Part shown: in pieces, positions 20,488 to 28,282 of the stretch
How the letters are laid out: each line of letters opens with the position of its first letter
How positions within the stretch are numbered: position 1 is the stretch's first letter
Source of the DNA: Alphaproteobacteria bacterium
GTDB taxonomy: Bacteria; Pseudomonadota; Alphaproteobacteria; ATCC43930; CGMCC-115725
Direction: 5' to 3'
NCBI GenBank assembly: GCA_028871455.1
Contig: JAGWNF010000012.1
Location: 25,426-89,425, forward strand
DNA length: 64,000 bases
Program-made: the position numbers and the translations under genes
The notes under the pieces: model-generated
The model's database searches: none
Told to the model about the DNA's origin: nothing
What the model saw: only the letters and a program-made list of their open reading frames with translations

Positions 20488-20924
20488 AGCGCTTTCACGT
20501 CCACGTCGCAGTCGAGGACATCGACCGTTCAATCGAATTCTACACGACGCTGTTCGCGACGGCGCCGGCGGTACGGAAGCCGGATTACGCCAAATGGATG
20601 CTCGACGATCCGCGCGTCAATTTCGCGATCTCGCAGCGCGGTGCCGCGGCTGGCGTTGACCATCTCGGCATCCAGGTGGAAGACGCGGCCGAGCTTGCCG
20701 AAGTCGCCGGCCGGCTGGCGCACGCGCCAGCGCCGGTGCTCGAGGAAAAAGCGACCACTTGCTGCTACGCCCAATCGGACAAGCAGTGGATCGCGGATCC
20801 GCAGGGCATCGCCTGGGAGACCTTTCTGACCCACGGCGAATCGACGATCTACGGCAATGCCGGCGCAACCGAGCGGCTGGCGAAGGCGGCGGCGCCGGCC
20901 TGCGGCTGCGGCGTGAAAGCCTGA
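20484..20924 (+). CDS. arsI: ArsI-like VOC dioxygenase, organoarsenical C-As lyase
   Basis: This 146-aa vicinal-oxygen-chelate protein has the expected metal ligands His5/His7, His60 and Glu112 and, decisively, the adjacent cysteine pair C93-C94 in TTCCYAQSDKQW. ArsI enzymes use Fe(II) and oxygen to cleave methyl or aryl groups from trivalent organoarsenicals, releasing arsenite. CadI-type proteins share this fold and pair, but the arsR-arsC neighbours favour ArsI. It overlaps arsR by 4 bp (ATGA). A Cys-rich tail (PACGCGVKA) may add arsenic-binding capacity. Confidence 0.85.
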   Translation: MKRFHVHVAVEDIDRSIEFYTTLFATAPAVRKPDYAKWMLDDPRVNFAISQRGAAAGVDHLGIQVEDAAELAEVAGRLAHAPAPVLEEKATTCCYAQSDKQWIADPQGIAWETFLTHGESTIYGNAGATERLAKAAAPACGCGVKA

Positions 20925-20933
20925 GCGGCCGCT

Positions 20934-21452
20934 ATGACACCGCGCGTCTACAACGTCCTCTTCCTCTGCACCGGCAATTCGGCGCGCAGCATCATGGGCG
21001 AGGTGCTGCTCGGTCATTGGGGCAAGGGCCGCTTCCACGCCTACAGCGCGGGAAGCCGGCCGAAAGGCGACGTTCATCCGCTGACCCTCGAATTGCTGCG
21101 CGCGATGAAGCTGCCGGTTGCCGGCTTGCGCTCCAAGAGCTGGGACGAATTTGCGCGGCCGGATGCGCCGCGCATGGATTTCGTCTTCACGGTCTGCGAT
21201 CAGGCGGCGGCCGAGACCTGTCCGGTCTGGCCAGGCCAGCCGATCACGGCGCATTGGGGCGTGCCCGATCCGGCCGCGGCGGAAGGCACGCACGACGAGA
21301 AAATGGCCGCGTTCCGCGACGCCTTCCGCCGGCTCGACACGCGCATCAAGCTATTTCTCGCGCTACCCATCGAAAAACTCGACCGGCTCGCCTTGCAACG
21401 CGAGGCGCGCCGGATCGGCACCGCCAGCGCGCCGAAAGACGCGGCGTCGTGA
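20934..21452 (+). CDS. arsC: Arsenate reductase, low-molecular-weight phosphatase type
   Basis: The 172-aa protein has the P-loop LCTGNSARS of the LMW-PTP fold with the nucleophilic cysteine, and the catalytic DP in HWGVPDPAAAEG. Resolving cysteines are candidates in FTVCDQAAAETCPVW. These thioredoxin- or glutathione-linked enzymes reduce arsenate to arsenite, which then leaves through the channel encoded by the next gene. The C-terminal extension after about residue 140 (EKLDRLALQREARRIG) is common in alphaproteobacterial forms. Confidence 0.9.
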   Translation: MTPRVYNVLFLCTGNSARSIMGEVLLGHWGKGRFHAYSAGSRPKGDVHPLTLELLRAMKLPVAGLRSKSWDEFARPDAPRMDFVFTVCDQAAAETCPVWPGQPITAHWGVPDPAAAEGTHDEKMAAFRDAFRRLDTRIKLFLALPIEKLDRLALQREARRIGTASAPKDAAS

Positions 21453-22153
21453 CCATCGAGCTCAAGGCCGCCGAAGCCGTTCCGGCGTCGCGCGATCTGG
21501 CGCGCGTCCGCTTAGCGGCAATCGAGTTCGTCGCGACCGCGTTCCTGCTGATCGCGGTCGTCGGCTCCGGCATCATGGCCGAGCGGCTGGCCGACGGAAA
21601 CGTCGCGCTCGCCCTGCTCGCCAATGCGATCGCGACCGGTGGCGCGCTGGTCGCGCTCATTCTCGCCTTCGGCCCGGCCTCGGGCGCACACATGAATCCA
21701 GTGGTGACGCTGGCGGCCGTCGTGCTCGACAGCTTCGACCGCCGCCTCGCCGTCGCTTATGCCGCCGCCCAGATCGCGGGGGCGATCGCGGGCGTGTGGC
21801 TCACGCATCTGATGTTCACGCTGCCGGTGCTGGAACTCGGCAGCAAGAGCCGGACCGGCGCCGGCCAGTGGCTCGGCGAAGCAATCGCAACTTTCGGCCT
21901 GCTGGCGACGATCTGGGGCTGTCGGGCGCAGCGCGCGCCGGTGACTGCCATCGCGGTCGCCGCCTACATCACTGGCGCGTACTGGTTCACGTCGTCAACC
22001 TCGTTCGCCAATCCGGCGGTGACCGTGGCGCGCGCGCTGACCGATACCTTTGCCGGTATCCGGCCGCAGGACGCGCCAGAGTTCATCGTCGCGGAGCTCG
22101 CGGGTTTCGCCGCCGCGCTGCCGCTGCTCAAGACGCTCGTGAAGGACGATTAG
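21449..22153 (+). CDS. aqpS: Aquaglyceroporin (MIP family), probable arsenite channel
   Basis: The 234-aa protein has six predicted membrane helices and the two half-helix pore motifs as HMNPVVT and FANPAVTVAR, which are the NPV and NPA boxes. The GTG start at 21449 overlaps the arsC stop (GTGA). In Sinorhizobium meliloti the ars operon uses AqpS, with ArsC, to let arsenite flow out passively, and the same logic fits here because no ArsB or Acr3 pump gene is present. The symbol is assigned from context. Confidence 0.85.
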   Translation: MTIELKAAEAVPASRDLARVRLAAIEFVATAFLLIAVVGSGIMAERLADGNVALALLANAIATGGALVALILAFGPASGAHMNPVVTLAAVVLDSFDRRLAVAYAAAQIAGAIAGVWLTHLMFTLPVLELGSKSRTGAGQWLGEAIATFGLLATIWGCRAQRAPVTAIAVAAYITGAYWFTSSTSFANPAVTVARALTDTFAGIRPQDAPEFIVAELAGFAAALPLLKTLVKDD

Positions 22154-22166
22154 CGGCGAAGCGCGG

Positions 22167-22895
22167 CTAGACCTCTTCCCACTTCGCGGCGCTGGCGCCG
22201 GCGAGCGCGCGGACGCGCTCTTCGTCCTTGGCGAATTCAGCGGCGGCGCCGGAATAGACCACCTTGCCGTCGTCGAGCACGTAGGCACGATCGGCGATCT
22301 CGACTGCGGCGCGCACATTCTGCTCGACCAGCAGCACCGAGATGCCCTCCCTACGCGCGGCGGTCACGACCTTGAAGACCTCTTGCACGATCAGCGGCGC
22401 CAGGCCCTGCGACGGCTCGTCGAGCATCAGCAGCTTGGGATTAAGCAGCAGCGCGCGCGAGATCGACAACATCTCCTGCTCGCCGCCCGAAAGCTGGCGG
22501 CCCTTGTTGCCTTTGCGCTGCGCCAGTCGCGGAAACAGCTCGTAGATACGCGGAATGGTCCACGGCCCCGGCCGCTCGATCGGCACTTTGAGGTTTTCCT
22601 CAACCGTCAGGCTCGGAAAGATACGGCGGCCTTCGGGCACGTACCCGACGCCAAGCTTCGCGATGCGGAACGGCGCCCAATCGGTCGTGGCGTGGCCGAA
22701 GATGCGCACCGCGCCTTCGCGCGCGTGAGTCAGGCCCATCAGGCTGCGGAGCGTCGTCGTCTTGCCGGCGCCGTTGCGGCCGAGGAGCGTGACGATCTCG
22801 CCCTCGCGCACCTCGAGGCTGACGCCGTGCAGGATGTGGCTCTTGCCGTAAAAGGTGTGCAAATCCTCGACCTGCAGCACCACCGCGCCACTCAT
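22167..22895 (-). CDS. livF: Branched-chain amino acid-type ABC transporter ATPase LivF
   Basis: The 242-aa ATPase has Walker A GRNGAGKTT, signature LSGGEQEML, Walker B LLMLDEPSQGLAP and the H-loop VEQNV. The short form, with LKVPIERPGPWTIPRIYELFPRL, is typical of LivF. It overlaps livG by 4 bp and ends 14 bp from the convergent aqpS stop. It energises import together with LivG. Confidence 0.92.
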   Translation of the reverse strand: MSGAVVLQVEDLHTFYGKSHILHGVSLEVREGEIVTLLGRNGAGKTTTLRSLMGLTHAREGAVRIFGHATTDWAPFRIAKLGVGYVPEGRRIFPSLTVEENLKVPIERPGPWTIPRIYELFPRLAQRKGNKGRQLSGGEQEMLSISRALLLNPKLLMLDEPSQGLAPLIVQEVFKVVTAARREGISVLLVEQNVRAAVEIADRAYVLDDGKVVYSGAAAEFAKDEERVRALAGASAAKWEEV

Positions 22896-23641
22896 GCCGC
22901 TTTCCCCAGATAGGCCGCCTGCACCGCGTCGTCCTTGGCGATCTCATTGGGCGTGCCCTCGGCGAGCATCGCGCCTTCGGCCAGCACCATGATGCGGTCG
23001 GCGAGATGGAACACGACACGCATGTCGTGCTCGATCAGCACGATGGTCTGGTTCTGGTCGCGGTGCAGCTTGCGGATGAGCTGGGTGATGTCATAGGTCT
23101 CCTGGTCACCCATGCCGGCGGTCGGCTCATCCAGGAGCAGCAGCCGCGGCTTCAAGGCGAGCGCCATCATTATCTCGGTCGCGCGCTGATCGCCGTGCGA
23201 CATCTCGCCGACCAGCCGGTCGGCCTTATCGGCAAGGCCCCCCATGTCGAGCAAATCCGTTACGCGCGCGCGTACCTCACCGTCGGCGTCGCGCGACAGC
23301 CAGGTCTTAAGGCGATAACCCGATGCCACCTCGACGGCGATGCGCAGATTTTCACGCGTGGTCAACTCGGGAAAGACTTCGGTGATCTGGAAGGTGCGGG
23401 CGATACCGCGCCAGACGCGCCACGCCGGCAGTAGCTTGGTCACGTCCTCGCCGTCGAAAATGATGCGACCGGACGACGGCGTCAGGAAGCCGCTGATCAG
23501 GTTGAAGAAGGTGGTCTTGCCGGCGCCGTTCGGTCCGATGACCGCGCGCAGCTCGCCGGTCTCGACTGTCATCGAAACGCCGTCGACGGCGACGAGATCG
23601 CCGAAGCGCTTCGAGACGTTCTCGACCTGGAGCAGGCTCAT
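22892..23641 (-). CDS. livG: Branched-chain amino acid-type ABC transporter ATPase LivG
   Basis: The 249-aa ATPase starts MSLLQVENVSKRFGDLVAV. Walker A is GPNGAGKTTFFNLISGF, the signature region is EMSHGDQRATEIMMAL, Walker B LLLLDEPTAGM and H-loop IEHDM. The signature SHGDQ replaces the canonical LSGGQ, a variant I associate with LivG/UrtD-like proteins. The ATG overlaps the livM stop; the frame is open upstream only as an out-of-frame reading of livM. Confidence 0.92.
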   Translation of the reverse strand: MSLLQVENVSKRFGDLVAVDGVSMTVETGELRAVIGPNGAGKTTFFNLISGFLTPSSGRIIFDGEDVTKLLPAWRVWRGIARTFQITEVFPELTTRENLRIAVEVASGYRLKTWLSRDADGEVRARVTDLLDMGGLADKADRLVGEMSHGDQRATEIMMALALKPRLLLLDEPTAGMGDQETYDITQLIRKLHRDQNQTIVLIEHDMRVVFHLADRIMVLAEGAMLAEGTPNEIAKDDAVQAAYLGKAA

Positions 23642-24654
23642 TGCGTGGTCCTGCGGCGGATCACGCCGAGCACGCCGCGCGGGAAGAACAGCACGACGAG
23701 CACGAAAAAGAGGCCGATGAAGGATTCCCAGTTCTCGGTGCGGCTTGAGATATAATCCTCGAGCACGATGAAGATCCCCGCGCCGATGAGCGGACCCCAG
23801 AAGCTCCGCATGCCGCCTAAGACGGCCATGATGACGAAATTGCCCGACTGCTCCCAATGAAGATCGTGCGGATCGGAGAAGTTGTTGAGGAGCGCGTAGA
23901 GCGTGCCGGCCAGACTGCAGAAGGTGCACGAGATCAGCCACGAAAGCCAGATGTGGCGGTCCACCGGAATGCCGAGGAAGCGCGCGCGGCGCTCGTTCTC
24001 CCGGATCGCCAGCAGGGTTCGTCCGAACGGCGAGCGCAACAGCAGCGCCATGATGCCGACCGACACCGCAAAACAGAACAGCACGACGTAGTAGAACGCC
24101 AGTTTGTTATGCAGGATGTCGATCTGCGTGAATCCGAGATTGATCGGCAGCCGGTGCCAGCCAGACAGACCGTCGTCGCCGCCGGTGACGTTGTTCCAAC
24201 GATAGGCGATGAAATAGAACACCTGGCCGAAGGCGATGGTCACCATCGCGAAATAGATGCCCCTGAGCCGCACGATCAAAGCGCCGATGATCGCAGCCGC
24301 AACGATCGCCGCAACGATGCCGACCCCCATGCCGACCAGAGTGTTCGGCACCAGGTACTTGAGCGTCAGACCGACGCCGTAGCCGCCGAGGCCGAAATAG
24401 GCGGCGTGGCCAAAGGACAGCACGCCGGTATAGCCGAGGAGGAAATTGAGCGACATGGCGGCAAGCGCCAGAATCACCACGCGGGTACCGAGCTGCGTGT
24501 AGCCACCGATCCAGTTGAGCCAGAACGGCATGGTCAACAGCAGCAGCCAGACGATCGCGTCGGCCGCGCGCTTGTCGATGCGGAACCCGGGTACCGGTAA
24601 CGCCGGCGCTTCGGACTGCGCGCTCTCCTCCGCCGGCTTGTCGAGGCGAACCAT
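23638..24654 (-). CDS. livM: Branched-chain amino acid-type ABC transporter permease LivM
   Basis: The 338-aa permease has about nine hydrophobic helices and the LivM hallmarks SLNFLLGYTGVLSFGHAAYFGLGGYG and RENERRARFLGIPV. The N-terminal 30 residues (DKPAEESAQSEAPALPVPG) are polar and variable. The ATG at 24654 overlaps the livH stop by one base (TGATG). The carrier domain ends in RPRGVLGVIRR-like residues before the stop. Confidence 0.9.
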   Translation of the reverse strand: MVRLDKPAEESAQSEAPALPVPGFRIDKRAADAIVWLLLLTMPFWLNWIGGYTQLGTRVVILALAAMSLNFLLGYTGVLSFGHAAYFGLGGYGVGLTLKYLVPNTLVGMGVGIVAAIVAAAIIGALIVRLRGIYFAMVTIAFGQVFYFIAYRWNNVTGGDDGLSGWHRLPINLGFTQIDILHNKLAFYYVVLFCFAVSVGIMALLLRSPFGRTLLAIRENERRARFLGIPVDRHIWLSWLISCTFCSLAGTLYALLNNFSDPHDLHWEQSGNFVIMAVLGGMRSFWGPLIGAGIFIVLEDYISSRTENWESFIGLFFVLVVLFFPRGVLGVIRRRTTQ

Positions 24655-25520
24655 CAGAAGCGGCCCTCCTCGCCCAGAAGGCCGCGCGGCCGCACCAGCA
24701 GCACGAGGCCCATCATCACGTAGATCACCGCCTCGCTCGCCGACGGGAAGAACACGCTGGTGACGCCCGACGCGACGCCGATCAGCAGGCCGCCCAAAAG
24801 CGTCCCCGGCAGGCTGCCGAGGCCACCGATGATGATGGCGACGAAGCTCGGCATGATCAGGTCGCTGCCGATCGTCGGCTGGAGACCCAGCATGCCAGCA
24901 GCAAGCACGCCGGCGAGGCCAGCGAGGTAGATGCCGAGGCCGAAATTGATGTTGCGCAGGATGCGCACGTTGACGCCGAGCACCGACACGGTTTCGAGGT
25001 CGAGCGTGCCGGCGCGGATGCGCATGCCGACGCGCGTGCGGCTCAGGATGACGAAGAGCGCGATCACCGTCGCGGTGACTAGCAGCACCATGAACAGGCG
25101 GTAGCCGGTGAGGAAGAAGAACTGGCCGCTGAGCGGGCTCGACAGCCAATCGGGCACGGTGAACGGCAGCGTCGCCGGCCCCCAAATGAAGCGCGTTCCA
25201 TCCTCGAACATGAAAGCGAGCCCGAAGGTCAACAGCAGGCTGTAGAGCGGATCGCGGCCGTAGAGCCGCCGTATCAGCAGTCGTTCGATGATCAGGCCGA
25301 TCGCGGCGGTCAGGAACGGCGACAACAGCAACCCGCCCCAGAAGCCGATATAGGGCTCCAGCGTGAAGGCGAGATAGCCGCCGACGGCGAGAAAGCCGCC
25401 ATGGGCGAAGTTGATCACGCCGGAAAGATTGAGGATCAGCGACAGCCCCAGCGCCATCAGCGCGTAAAACGCGCCGATAATGAGGCCATTGAAGACGTTG
25501 TAGAGGATCAGCTGGGTCAT
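24654..25520 (-). CDS. livH: Branched-chain amino acid-type ABC transporter permease LivH
   Basis: This 288-aa permease starts with NVFNGLIIGAFYALMALGLSLI, the usual LivH opening, then LSGVINFAHGGFLAVGGYLAF. The cytoplasmic loop with NINFGLGIYLAGLAGVLAAG and the ending LLVRPRGLLGEEGRF are typical. It is the first gene after two terminator hairpins downstream of livK, so its expression probably depends on read-through. Confidence 0.92.
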   Translation of the reverse strand: MTQLILYNVFNGLIIGAFYALMALGLSLILNLSGVINFAHGGFLAVGGYLAFTLEPYIGFWGGLLLSPFLTAAIGLIIERLLIRRLYGRDPLYSLLLTFGLAFMFEDGTRFIWGPATLPFTVPDWLSSPLSGQFFFLTGYRLFMVLLVTATVIALFVILSRTRVGMRIRAGTLDLETVSVLGVNVRILRNINFGLGIYLAGLAGVLAAGMLGLQPTIGSDLIMPSFVAIIIGGLGSLPGTLLGGLLIGVASGVTSVFFPSASEAVIYVMMGLVLLVRPRGLLGEEGRF

Positions 25521-25574
25521 GGCAGGCGCGTCACTCTGGCCAAATCACCGTTACCGGCATGTCTCAATAAATAG

Positions 25575-25600
25575 GGCCCGCGCGCTCTGGCGCACGGGCC
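25575..25600 (-). terminator. Intrinsic terminator/attenuator between livK and livH (distal hairpin)
   Basis: Read on the minus strand, an 11-bp GC stem with one G-U pair (GGCCCGTGCGC with GCGCGCGGGCC) and a CAGA loop is followed by TATTTATT, the classic shape of a Rho-independent terminator. It lies 54 bp before the livH start. Confidence 0.7.
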
Positions 25601-25650
25601 TGATCCAAACCATACCATCGCAACCGTAACCTCTCCGTCGATCCTTCGAA

Positions 25651-25681
25651 AACGGGCGCCGCGATCCGCACGGCGCCCGTT
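25651..25681 (-). terminator. Intrinsic terminator after livK (proximal hairpin)
   Basis: AACGGGCGCCG and CGGCGCCCGTT are perfect 11-bp arms around a 9-base loop, 15 bp after the livK stop; on the minus strand the stem is followed by TTTTCG. It should end most livK transcripts and leave livHMGF at a lower level. Confidence 0.7.
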
Positions 25682-25696
25682 CTCTCATCACAGACT

Positions 25697-26959
25697 TCAG
25701 GCCGGCCACTTCATCTTGCAGCCGGTCTCCGCGACCGGCAACGCAGCATCGACACCCTTGACCTCCTTGTCGACGACGAAGAGGTCCTCGGGGTCGTCCT
25801 TGCCCTTCTCCTGCGCATGGCCGACGTAGAGCGTCGGCATGAGCTGGTTGTCGCCTTCGCGATAGAACGGATTGTTCGGCATCAACGCGACCTCGGGCGG
25901 CAGTTTGAAGTTCTGGAGGAACTTCGCCATCTTGAGCGCATTGAGCGACTTGGTGTGGTTGGCCGCCAGCGCGCAGGTCCAGGTCGACGCATAACCGAAC
26001 CAGTGACGCGCCGTCGGCACTTTACCCCCGTTCACCTTGCGGATCTCGGCGACGAACTCCTTCACATGCGGCACGTTCGGCTGCCTCCAGTACCATTCGA
26101 AGACCCAGGTGCCGATGCGCGCCTCCGGCGGCAGGCCTTCGAGCACTTCGAGCTCCTGCTGCGCGCCGGCGATGCCGAACTTCTTGTTGAGGCCGAACTG
26201 CACCGCCTGCTTCAGCGCGTTTACGGAGTCCTGGCCAGCGGTGAGGAAGATGATGACGTCGGGTTTGCTCGCTTCCGCCTTGATGAGGTACGACGAAAAG
26301 TCGGTGGAGCCGAGCGGCGTCAGCGACGCGCCGGTCTCGGTGCCGTTGTTGGCCTTGAGCGCGGCCTCGAAACCCTGTTGCAAGGTGTGGCCAAAGGCGT
26401 AGTCCGGCGTGATGAAGTAGAACTTCTTGCCGTATTTCTTGAACAGCGTTGACGAAACCGAGTTGGTCTCCATGCGTGTCGTATTGCAGACGCGGAAGAC
26501 GTTCCAGTGGCAGTCGGTGCCGGTGACGGAATCGGTATGGCCGCCGGTGACGATATGCAGGATGCCCGCCTGGTTCGACACCTCGCCGAGCGCGATCGCC
26601 ATCGCCGAGTTCACGTTGCCGAGCAGGAAGTTCACCTTGTCGCGATCGATCAGCTTGTGCGCCTTCTGCACCGCAATGCCGGTGTCGGCGCTGGTCGAAT
26701 CCTCGACCAGAAGCTCGACCTTGCGGCCCAGGATGCCACCTTTCTTGTTGATCTGTTCGACGGCGAGCTGGCAGCCGATTTGCTCATTCTTGCCGAGCAG
26801 CGCATAAGTACCGGTAAGTGGATCGTTGAGGCCGATTTTCACGGTTTCGGCGGCGCGCGCGGAGATGACGAACGGCGCCGCGACTTGCGCAACGCCGGCG
26901 GCAGCCGCGGCCTTGAGGACCGTGCGGCGGCCGATCGGAAACGACTTCGGTTGGGTCAT
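25697..26959 (-). CDS. livK: ABC transporter substrate-binding protein, branched-chain amino acid/amide family
   Basis: The 420-aa periplasmic protein carries a Tat-type signal (GRRTVLKAAAAAGVAQVAAP) and a type I binding fold, starting KIGLNDPLTGTYALLGKNEQ. It is followed by livHMGF and is the specificity component. The ligand may be an amino acid, amide, urea or aromatic compound; sequence alone does not settle it. The CHWNVFRVCNTTRMETNSVS stretch is common in large LivK-like proteins. A ribosome-binding site, CAGGGAGTG, precedes the ATG. Confidence 0.88.
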   Translation of the reverse strand: MTQPKSFPIGRRTVLKAAAAAGVAQVAAPFVISARAAETVKIGLNDPLTGTYALLGKNEQIGCQLAVEQINKKGGILGRKVELLVEDSTSADTGIAVQKAHKLIDRDKVNFLLGNVNSAMAIALGEVSNQAGILHIVTGGHTDSVTGTDCHWNVFRVCNTTRMETNSVSSTLFKKYGKKFYFITPDYAFGHTLQQGFEAALKANNGTETGASLTPLGSTDFSSYLIKAEASKPDVIIFLTAGQDSVNALKQAVQFGLNKKFGIAGAQQELEVLEGLPPEARIGTWVFEWYWRQPNVPHVKEFVAEIRKVNGGKVPTARHWFGYASTWTCALAANHTKSLNALKMAKFLQNFKLPPEVALMPNNPFYREGDNQLMPTLYVGHAQEKGKDDPEDLFVVDKEVKGVDAALPVAETGCKMKWPA

Positions 26960-27375
26960 TGTGCTTCACTCCCTGTTGGTACGTTTTCGTTGCGGATTGA
27001 CACGGCATTCTTGACCGACCGCGGACGCGGCCCGTCGCAGTTGTCATCGGACTTCACGAAATGAAGCGGGCCAGAATCCTCTGGCGCAGTCGATTAGCCT
27101 CCCCCTCTACTAGCCTTTGGTCCGGTATGTTGTTCTTGCGCGCATCATCCGCAATGCCGGACGAAGCTTCAAGAGTTTTCAAGGGCTTTGGACCAGTATC
27201 GGCCATGTCGCCGCGGGCCGTTGCTATAATAATTTGTAACGCGGCACACCGGCAGCCCGCCCACTTCTGGCATACCAGAACTAAGGCCGCCGATAGCCTG
27301 CTTATCCGGCGATCAGTACGAAAAGCGACGGCCCGGCTGGTGTGCCCACTCGGACCGGCACGGCGGAAATGCGCC
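26960..27375. other. Intergenic region between tpiA and livK
   Basis: This 416-bp stretch is less GC-rich than its surroundings. It should hold the livK promoter and the end of the tpiA transcript. The only coding candidate is a weak 50-codon frame on the minus strand (27054-27206). I see no tRNA, repeat or clear promoter. Confidence 0.5.
27054..27206 (-). CDS. Possible small hypothetical protein (50 aa)
   Basis: A 50-codon frame starts MADTGPKPLKTLEASSGIAD and ends RLRQRILARFIS, with a charged, helix-like composition. It has no clear ribosome-binding site and no family I recognise. The position between tpiA and livK on the same strand makes translation possible. It may be chance. Confidence 0.25.
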   Translation of the reverse strand: MADTGPKPLKTLEASSGIADDARKNNIPDQRLVEGEANRLRQRILARFIS

Positions 27376-28119
27376 TCAACCGCAAGCCTGCGCGATCGCC
27401 CAGAACTCGTCCGCGACCAGGCTGGCACCGCCGATCAGCGCGCCGTCGACATCGGCGACGGTCATCAACTCGCGCGCATTCGCCGGCTTGACCGAACCGC
27501 CATAGAGGATGCGGATGCCGGCAGGTTCGGCGACCAGGTCGCGCAGCGCGGCGCGGATGCGCGCGTGCACCGCCGCGACCTCCGGCGGCGTCGGCGTGCG
27601 GCCGGTGCCGATCGCCCAGACCGGCTCGTACGCGACGACCAACTGCGCCGGACCAAGCCGCAGCGGCAGCGACGCCTGCAACTGCCGCACGACGACCGCT
27701 TCGGTGCGGCCGCCGCTGCGCTCGGCGGCGGTCTCGCCGATGCAGACGATCGCGCACAAGCCCGCCGCGACGGCCGCCGACGCCTTGGCACGGACGAGCG
27801 CGTCGGTTTCCTTGTGGTCGTGGCGGCGCTCGGAGTGGCCGACGATGACGTAGGCACAGCCGGCGTCCTTGAGCATCGGCGCGCCGATGTCACCGGTGTG
27901 CGCGCCCTTGGCTTCGGTGTGGCAGTCCTGGCCGCCGAGCACGATACCCGAACCAGCGATGGCGTTCGCCAGCGGCGCCAAGAGCGGCGCCGGCGGACAG
28001 AGTAAGACCTCGCAGGCCGGCGGCGTCGCCTTGGCGCGGGCGGCGAGATCGCGCGCCAGCGCGACGCCGTCGGCCGTCAGGCCGTTCATCTTCCAGTTGC
28101 CAGCGACCAGCTTACGCAC
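27376..28119 (-). CDS. tpiA: Triosephosphate isomerase
   Basis: The 247-aa glycolytic enzyme interconverts dihydroxyacetone phosphate and glyceraldehyde-3-phosphate. Catalytic residues are seen in AGNWKMNG (Lys), IVGHSERR (His) and VVAYEPVWAIGTG (Glu), and the phosphate loop in LYGGSVKP and IGGASLV. In many relatives it neighbours secG; here the arsenic and liv gene blocks lie between. It diverges from ppiD. Confidence 0.95.
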   Translation of the reverse strand: MRKLVAGNWKMNGLTADGVALARDLAARAKATPPACEVLLCPPAPLLAPLANAIAGSGIVLGGQDCHTEAKGAHTGDIGAPMLKDAGCAYVIVGHSERRHDHKETDALVRAKASAAVAAGLCAIVCIGETAAERSGGRTEAVVVRQLQASLPLRLGPAQLVVAYEPVWAIGTGRTPTPPEVAAVHARIRAALRDLVAEPAGIRILYGGSVKPANARELMTVADVDGALIGGASLVADEFWAIAQACG

Positions 28120-28282
28120 GATGCCCTGTTAGCATGGCGCCACCGACGCCGCCAGCGCGCCGCGCCGGGCAGAACGCGTGTCCGCGGCACGCTTTCGGCG
28201 TTGCGGCGCCAGCCGGCGCCCCCTATCATCCGCGCGCGCAGACCGGCGCGAGGCCGCGGGTCGCGCCACTCCGGGCTTCATC

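Noticed and set aside
20484..20924. Reading the VOC protein as a glyoxalase I or antibiotic-binding protein
   Set aside because: The adjacent cysteine pair in TTCCYA and the ars neighbours point to ArsI; glyoxalase I is encoded separately at 48049.
27061..28005. A plus-strand frame across tpiA
   Set aside because: It is antisense to tpiA, which has all its catalytic motifs.
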